A stretch of DNA of 64,000 nt from Streptomyces sp. NBC_01485 (GTDB taxonomy: Bacteria > Actinomycetota > Actinomycetes > Streptomycetales > Streptomycetaceae), in NCBI RefSeq assembly GCF_036227125.1, contig NZ_CP109435.1:2480001-2544000 (forward strand). The letters are read 5' to 3'. The notes under the pieces were generated by a model. The model saw only the letters and a program-made list of their open reading frames with translations, was not told the origin of the DNA and searched no databases. Position numbers and translations under genes: made by a program. Positions 60,505 to 64,000 of this stretch are shown here, piece after piece. Numbering within the stretch: the first letter of the stretch is position 1; each line of letters opens with the position of its first letter.

Positions 60505-60954
60505 TCAGTGAGCGGAGTGCGAGGCGCCGTCCGACGCCTCGTTCGAGGCGTGCGCGGAGTGGTCCGTGCCCTCCTCGATGTCACCGCCGAGCGTGTTCCG
60601 CAGCGAGGTGACGGTGCTGGTCTCCTCGCCCACGGCCACCCACTTGCGGCCGACCAGGTAGTGACCGCCGTAGTCCTTGGCCCCGTTGATCCACTCGCGC
60701 TGGCCGCGGTCGGTGGCGAAGGTCAGCAGGATGAACTTGCCCGCGGTGGTCTTGCACAGGGCCTGCCGGAGTTCGTCGGCGTCGGTCTGCATGTTGGGCG
60801 TGCACTTCACCTGGGACGCCAGGTGCTCCAGGCTGCCGGTCGCGGCCACCGGCACGCTCTTCGTGTCCGTGCCGTCGCCGGAACCGCAGCCCGTCAGCAC
60901 CAGCGCCGTCGCGGCGGCGGCTGCCGCCACGAGCATCGATCGGGTCACCTTCAT
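60505..60954 (-). CDS. Lipoprotein of unknown function, 149 aa
   Basis: A secreted lipoprotein: signal peptide with lipobox LVLTGC (Cys23), then a compact domain with two more Cys (KCTPN and LCKTT), a WINGAKDYGGHYLVGRKWVAV segment and a Ser/Asp/His-rich tail (TDHSAHASNEASDGASHSAH). The His-Ala tail could bind metal. Homologues I recall are Streptomyces lipoproteins of unknown role. ATG 60954 follows GGGAGG. Convergent with the DUF1996 gene. Confidence 0.8.
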   Translation of the reverse strand: MKVTRSMLVAAAAAATALVLTGCGSGDGTDTKSVPVAATGSLEHLASQVKCTPNMQTDADELRQALCKTTAGKFILLTFATDRGQREWINGAKDYGGHYLVGRKWVAVGEETSTVTSLRNTLGGDIEEGTDHSAHASNEASDGASHSAH

Positions 60955-61055
60955 GTGTTCCTCCCTGCAAGAGCCTCGTTCTGGATACGGCTCCCGCGTG
61001 CGGTGCGCTCAAAATACCGGTGCCCCACCTGGCACGCTCGTGCGAGGGTGGGCCG

Positions 61056-61571
61056 GTGAACCGAGACTGGGAAGATCGCGTGACCGCCGCCTGGGCCACC
61101 TTCGACGAGTATCCGCAGGACCGGGCCGCCGCGTTCCGGGCCGTGATCGACACGCTCGTCGCCGAGCTCCCCGAGGGCAGCCCGCTGGGCCTCTTCGAGC
61201 AGGCCTGCGCCTGGGACTCGACCGGCCACTCGGACCGGGCGGCCCCGCTCTACCGGGAGGCCCTGGCCCGCGGCCTCGGCGACCTGAGCGGCTACAAGGG
61301 CCGGCGCGCCAAGATCCAACTCTCCAGCTCGCTGCGCAACATCGGCCAGGCCGACGAGGGCGTCAAGCTCCTCACCCCCGAACTGGACGCCCCGTCCGAC
61401 GAGTTGGACGACGCCGTACGCGCCTGTCTGGCGCTGTGCCTGTCCAGCCTGGGCCGCGACCGCGAGGGCCTGTCCCTGGTGATCGGTGCCCTGGCCCCCC
61501 ATCTGCCGCGCTACCAGCGGTCGATGGCCAACTACGCGCGGGCGCTGGTCGAGGACGCCGACGCGGGCTGA
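61056..61571 (+). CDS. TPR-like cytoplasmic protein, 171 aa
   Basis: An all-helical protein of the tetratricopeptide-like kind, with paired helices such as SPLGLFEQACAWDSTGHSDRAAPLYREALARG and AVRACLALCLSSLGRDREGLSLVIGALAPHL. It begins NRDWEDRVTAAWATFDEY. Streptomyces carry many copies; role unknown, probably protein interaction. GTG 61056 with GAGGG upstream, which also fits a leaderless GAGGGT box. It lies 45 bp before the sigma-like fusion gene. Confidence 0.8.
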   Translation: MNRDWEDRVTAAWATFDEYPQDRAAAFRAVIDTLVAELPEGSPLGLFEQACAWDSTGHSDRAAPLYREALARGLGDLSGYKGRRAKIQLSSSLRNIGQADEGVKLLTPELDAPSDELDDAVRACLALCLSSLGRDREGLSLVIGALAPHLPRYQRSMANYARALVEDADAG

Positions 61572-61616
61572 CCCGTCCGGCGGTGACCATCCCCCGCGTC
61601 GCTCGTTCTGCTGGGC

Positions 61617-63542
61617 GTGCAGTCACAGGATGTCGCCCCGCGCCCCGCACCCGGTTCCGCCGCCGACCGGATCGTCGACGTCGAGCAGGCCGAGGCCGCG
61701 CTCGTCGAGCACTACCCGCGCCTGGTCCGGCTCGCCTATCTGGTGCTGCCCCCAGGCCTCGGCCGCGGCCGGCGCGTCCTCACCGCCCACGCCCTCGCCC
61801 AGCGCGCCCTGCCCCGCCGCCGCGCCTGCGCCCCGGCCGTCCCGGCCCAGTCCACCGGCCGCGACGGCGACCCCGGGTACGCCTTCGTCCGCCTCCAGGT
61901 GGTCCGTACGGCGCTGGAGGCGGGGCTGCCGATGAGGCTGCGGGCGTGGCCCAAGCGCGCGCAGCTCCCGCCGCTGCTCCCCCAGGCGTGGGGCCTGCGC
62001 CTCTTCCCGCACTCCGGCGGCGCCGACGAACTCGCCCTGGACCAGCGGCTGTCCGCCCTGTCCGGCCCGGCCCGGGCCGCGTACGTCCTGCGCGGCCTGG
62101 AGAAACTCCCCGACGGCGACGTGCGCGAGGTGCTGTCCGAGGCCGGCGTCGACGACGTGGACGGCGCGCTGCGCGAGTCCGGCAAGATCCCCGCCGCGCA
62201 GTACGCGCTGCTCGGCTCCCCCGAGTTCGACCCCTGTTCGCTCCAGGCCCGGCCCACCGACCTGATGCGCCGCCGCCAGCACACCAGGGCCGGTCTCGCC
62301 GCCGCGGCGGCCCTCGCGGTCTGCGGCGCGCTGGTCGTGCTGCCCGGTGACGGCTGGGGGCCCGACGGCGCGGCCGCCCCGGCGTACGCGCAGAACCCGG
62401 CCGCCGAGGCCGCGCTCGACCCCGGGCGGCTGGTGAAGGTCTCCCCCGCCGCCTGGAAGACCTCCCCGCGCACCGACTTCTCGGTCTGGCCGGCGCGCGG
62501 CCCCCTCGCCGGCGACACCGCGCTGCTGCGCCGGGCCCTCGCCGTCTGGGCCCGCCCCGGCGAGAGGGTCCGCGTCTCCGCCACTCCGGAGACCCCCTTC
62601 GGCGGCCCCGCCGGACCGCCCCAGCTCCTCTACGCGGGCGACGTCGACAACGCGCGCGTGGTGATCCTCTACGACGGTCTGCGCATCGCCCGCTACGCCG
62701 AGCCGAAGGACGGCACGGCCGGGGCGGCCCTGGACTTCGCGCGGGTCGACGGCGCGACCGGCGCCGAGGCGGGCGCGCTGGTGCTGGGCCGGGCCGACGG
62801 CAACGTCCGCTATCTGACGGCCCCCTGGGTGACGAAGGCCGGCGCGCGGGACCTGTCGAAGCCGGGCGCCGGGGTGATGGACATGACGCTGACGGACGGG
62901 ATCACCTCGCCGCTGGCCAGCCCGGCCACCCAGACCGGCACCTGCACGACGTGGAACGTGCTCCAACTGACCGACGCCACCGGCAGCCACCTCCTCGGCG
63001 ACCTGGGCGAACTCGTCCCCGCCCGCCTCACCGCCGGCCGCCCGGCCGCGCCCGAGGAGGCGACCGACGCACAAGCGCTGCGGACCTGGGCGCCGTTCGC
63101 CTGTTCGCTGGCCGACGCGCGCGGGCAGGGCGTACGGACGGTCAACGCGTGGGCGTACACACGGCAGCGACTGCCCGACGCGAGCGGGGCGGCGGCCTGG
63201 GTGTGCACCCGCGCCGAGACCTGGCGGGGCGACGGGAGCCGGGTGCTGGCCCAGTTCCACACGCCGGGCGGGCTGTTCGGGGCGGCCGTGGCGAAGGCCG
63301 GGGACGTGCCGGCGTGCGGGCCGCGCGATCCGCATGTGCTGGCCGGGGTGCTGTGGAAGTCGAAGGGCGGCGACTGGTACCTGCTCGCGGCCGGCGACAA
63401 GGCGACGGCGTCCATCCGGTCCACGGGCGGCGTACGCGGCTCCGGGCAGGGCAACCTGCTGACGGTGCCGGCGAAGCAGGGCGCGCAGGCCGGCCTGGAG
63501 GGCAGGCTGACGGACGGGCGGTCGGTCAACGGGCTGCGCTGA
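61617..63542 (+). CDS. ECF-sigma-like domain fused to a membrane and extracytoplasmic domain
   Basis: A 641-aa protein. Residues 1-215 look like a degenerate ECF sigma factor: EHYPRLVRLAYLVL and VLTAHALAQRALP correspond to region 2, and LDQRLSALSGPARAAYVLRGLEKLPDGDVREVL to region 4. One membrane helix follows (about 224-243, AGLAAAAALAVCGALVVL), and about 390 residues outside the cell carry Cys pairs and no enzyme motif I can name. Ordinary ECF factors are about 180 aa, so this is a fusion of a sigma-like domain with a membrane sensor-like part. GTG 61617; weak ribosome site. Interpretation is inference. Confidence 0.75.
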   Translation: MQSQDVAPRPAPGSAADRIVDVEQAEAALVEHYPRLVRLAYLVLPPGLGRGRRVLTAHALAQRALPRRRACAPAVPAQSTGRDGDPGYAFVRLQVVRTALEAGLPMRLRAWPKRAQLPPLLPQAWGLRLFPHSGGADELALDQRLSALSGPARAAYVLRGLEKLPDGDVREVLSEAGVDDVDGALRESGKIPAAQYALLGSPEFDPCSLQARPTDLMRRRQHTRAGLAAAAALAVCGALVVLPGDGWGPDGAAAPAYAQNPAAEAALDPGRLVKVSPAAWKTSPRTDFSVWPARGPLAGDTALLRRALAVWARPGERVRVSATPETPFGGPAGPPQLLYAGDVDNARVVILYDGLRIARYAEPKDGTAGAALDFARVDGATGAEAGALVLGRADGNVRYLTAPWVTKAGARDLSKPGAGVMDMTLTDGITSPLASPATQTGTCTTWNVLQLTDATGSHLLGDLGELVPARLTAGRPAAPEEATDAQALRTWAPFACSLADARGQGVRTVNAWAYTRQRLPDASGAAAWVCTRAETWRGDGSRVLAQFHTPGGLFGAAVAKAGDVPACGPRDPHVLAGVLWKSKGGDWYLLAAGDKATASIRSTGGVRGSGQGNLLTVPAKQGAQAGLEGRLTDGRSVNGLR

Positions 63543-63676
63543 TCCGCGCACAGCGGTTCACCTGCGTCTCGCGGGCGCGAAGTCGACGCCTGGTGCTTGA
63601 TATGTGACGGAAACAGGGTGAACGTCTGAGCCGGTCTGGTCCGTTGGAGTCCGGATCCGATCGGTAAGGTGCTCGT

Positions 63677-64000
63677 ATGACTACCGGGGTTCGTCGCAGA
63701 ATGGGAGTCGAGGAGCGTCGGCAGCAGTTGATCGGCGTCGCCCTCGACCTGTTCGCCCAGCGCTCGCCCGACGAGGTCTCCATCGACGAGATAGCCGCCG
63801 CCGCGGGCATCTCGCGGCCCCTCGTCTACCACTACTTCCCCGGCAAACTCAGCCTGTACGAGGCCGCGTTGAAGCGGGCGTCGGAGGATCTGGCGAGCCG
63901 GTTCGCCGAGCCGCGCGAGGGTCCGCTCGGCGCCCGGCTGCTGCGCGTGATGCACCGGTTCTTCGACTTCGTCGACGCGCACGGCCCGGGCTTCTCGGCC
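63677..64000 (+). CDS. TetR-family regulator (partial, cut by window end)
   Basis: The first 108 codons of a TetR repressor, running off the window. The N-terminal helix-turn-helix is EERRQQLIGVALDLFAQRSPDEVSIDEIAAAAGISRPLVYHYFPGKLSLYEAALKRAS (positions about 10-67), which fits TetR_N closely. Ligand domain and stop lie beyond position 64000. ATG 63677; TAAGGT lies 6 nt upstream, so it may be a leaderless -10 or a weak Shine-Dalgarno. Confidence 0.9.
   Translation, partial: MTTGVRRRMGVEERRQQLIGVALDLFAQRSPDEVSIDEIAAAAGISRPLVYHYFPGKLSLYEAALKRASEDLASRFAEPREGPLGARLLRVMHRFFDFVDAHGPGFSA

Noticed and set aside
1..64000. Insertion sequence, prophage, integrative element or tRNA gene
   Set aside because: No transposase, integrase or tRNA cloverleaf seen in either strand; the gene-fragment scar at 49.6-50.7 kb has no mobile-element ends.

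Overview
The window is high-GC actinobacterial chromosome (GC-rich third codon positions, many GTG starts, frequent leaderless starts with a TAnnnT box 6-7 nt upstream). It is almost certainly Streptomyces: it carries both a class I and a eukaryote-type class II glutamine synthetase with GlnR-type upstream sites, an NsdA-like regulator, PspA partner genes, a MarP-like protease and two Streptomyces-type dispersed intergenic repeats. The gene content looks like conserved core chromosome; I see no tRNA, rRNA, CRISPR array, prophage or intact insertion sequence.

Layout. 0-5.4 kb: PfkB-family kinase, a 69-aa small gene, an acidic membrane-anchored secreted protein, erpA, and nadA behind two small palindromes. 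5.4-11.9 kb: Ser/Thr kinase with an external PQQ-type propeller, a NarL/LuxR two-component pair, the PspAA-PspA pair, and a DUF3043 membrane protein. 11.9-20.8 kb: two methyltransferases and three cobalamin nucleotide-loop genes (cobU with an N-terminal metallo-beta-lactamase-like domain, cobT, cobS) interleaved with an MprF-like DUF2156 protein translationally coupled to a rhomboid-like protein. 20.8-31 kb: GH114-like lipoprotein, pepA, then a pyruvate-dehydrogenase locus: lpd (E3), two-lipoyl-domain E2, a GntR/FCD regulator and aceE (E1). A 17-bp palindrome overlaps the -35 of a good aceE promoter. 31-39 kb: a WYL-regulator remnant with a tandem repeat, DUF4240 protein, PGRP amidase, MarP-like protease, GNAT, TIGR01777 epimerase, FAD amine-oxidase-like enzyme and an NsdA-like regulator. 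39-54.5 kb: lipB-lipA, small membrane proteins, glnA, a striking PNP-TM-SBP-VWA fusion, htpX-pspAB, a scar of three truncated genes, an ArsC-like protein, an alpha/beta hydrolase divergent from a MarR regulator, and glnII. 54.5-64 kb: a Cys-Cys leader peptide before a winged-helix regulator, an epimerase, a second two-component pair, a DUF1996 secreted protein with a Q/N/G-rich segment, a TPR protein, an ECF-sigma-like domain fused to a membrane and external domain, and a TetR gene cut by the window end.

How it fits together. Fe-S supply (erpA), lipoate synthesis (lipB-lipA) and all three subunits of a 2-oxoacid dehydrogenase lie within 38 kb, so cofactor supply and enzyme are near neighbours. 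Both glutamine synthetases carry GlnR-like boxes. Envelope stress is a recurrent theme: PspA/PspAA, HtpX/PspAB, MarP-like protease, PASTA-less Ser/Thr kinase, MprF-like and rhomboid-like proteins. The most unusual genes are the nucleoside-phosphorylase/VWA transmembrane fusion (45182-47890) and the sigma-like transmembrane protein (61617-63542), both candidates for signalling across the membrane.
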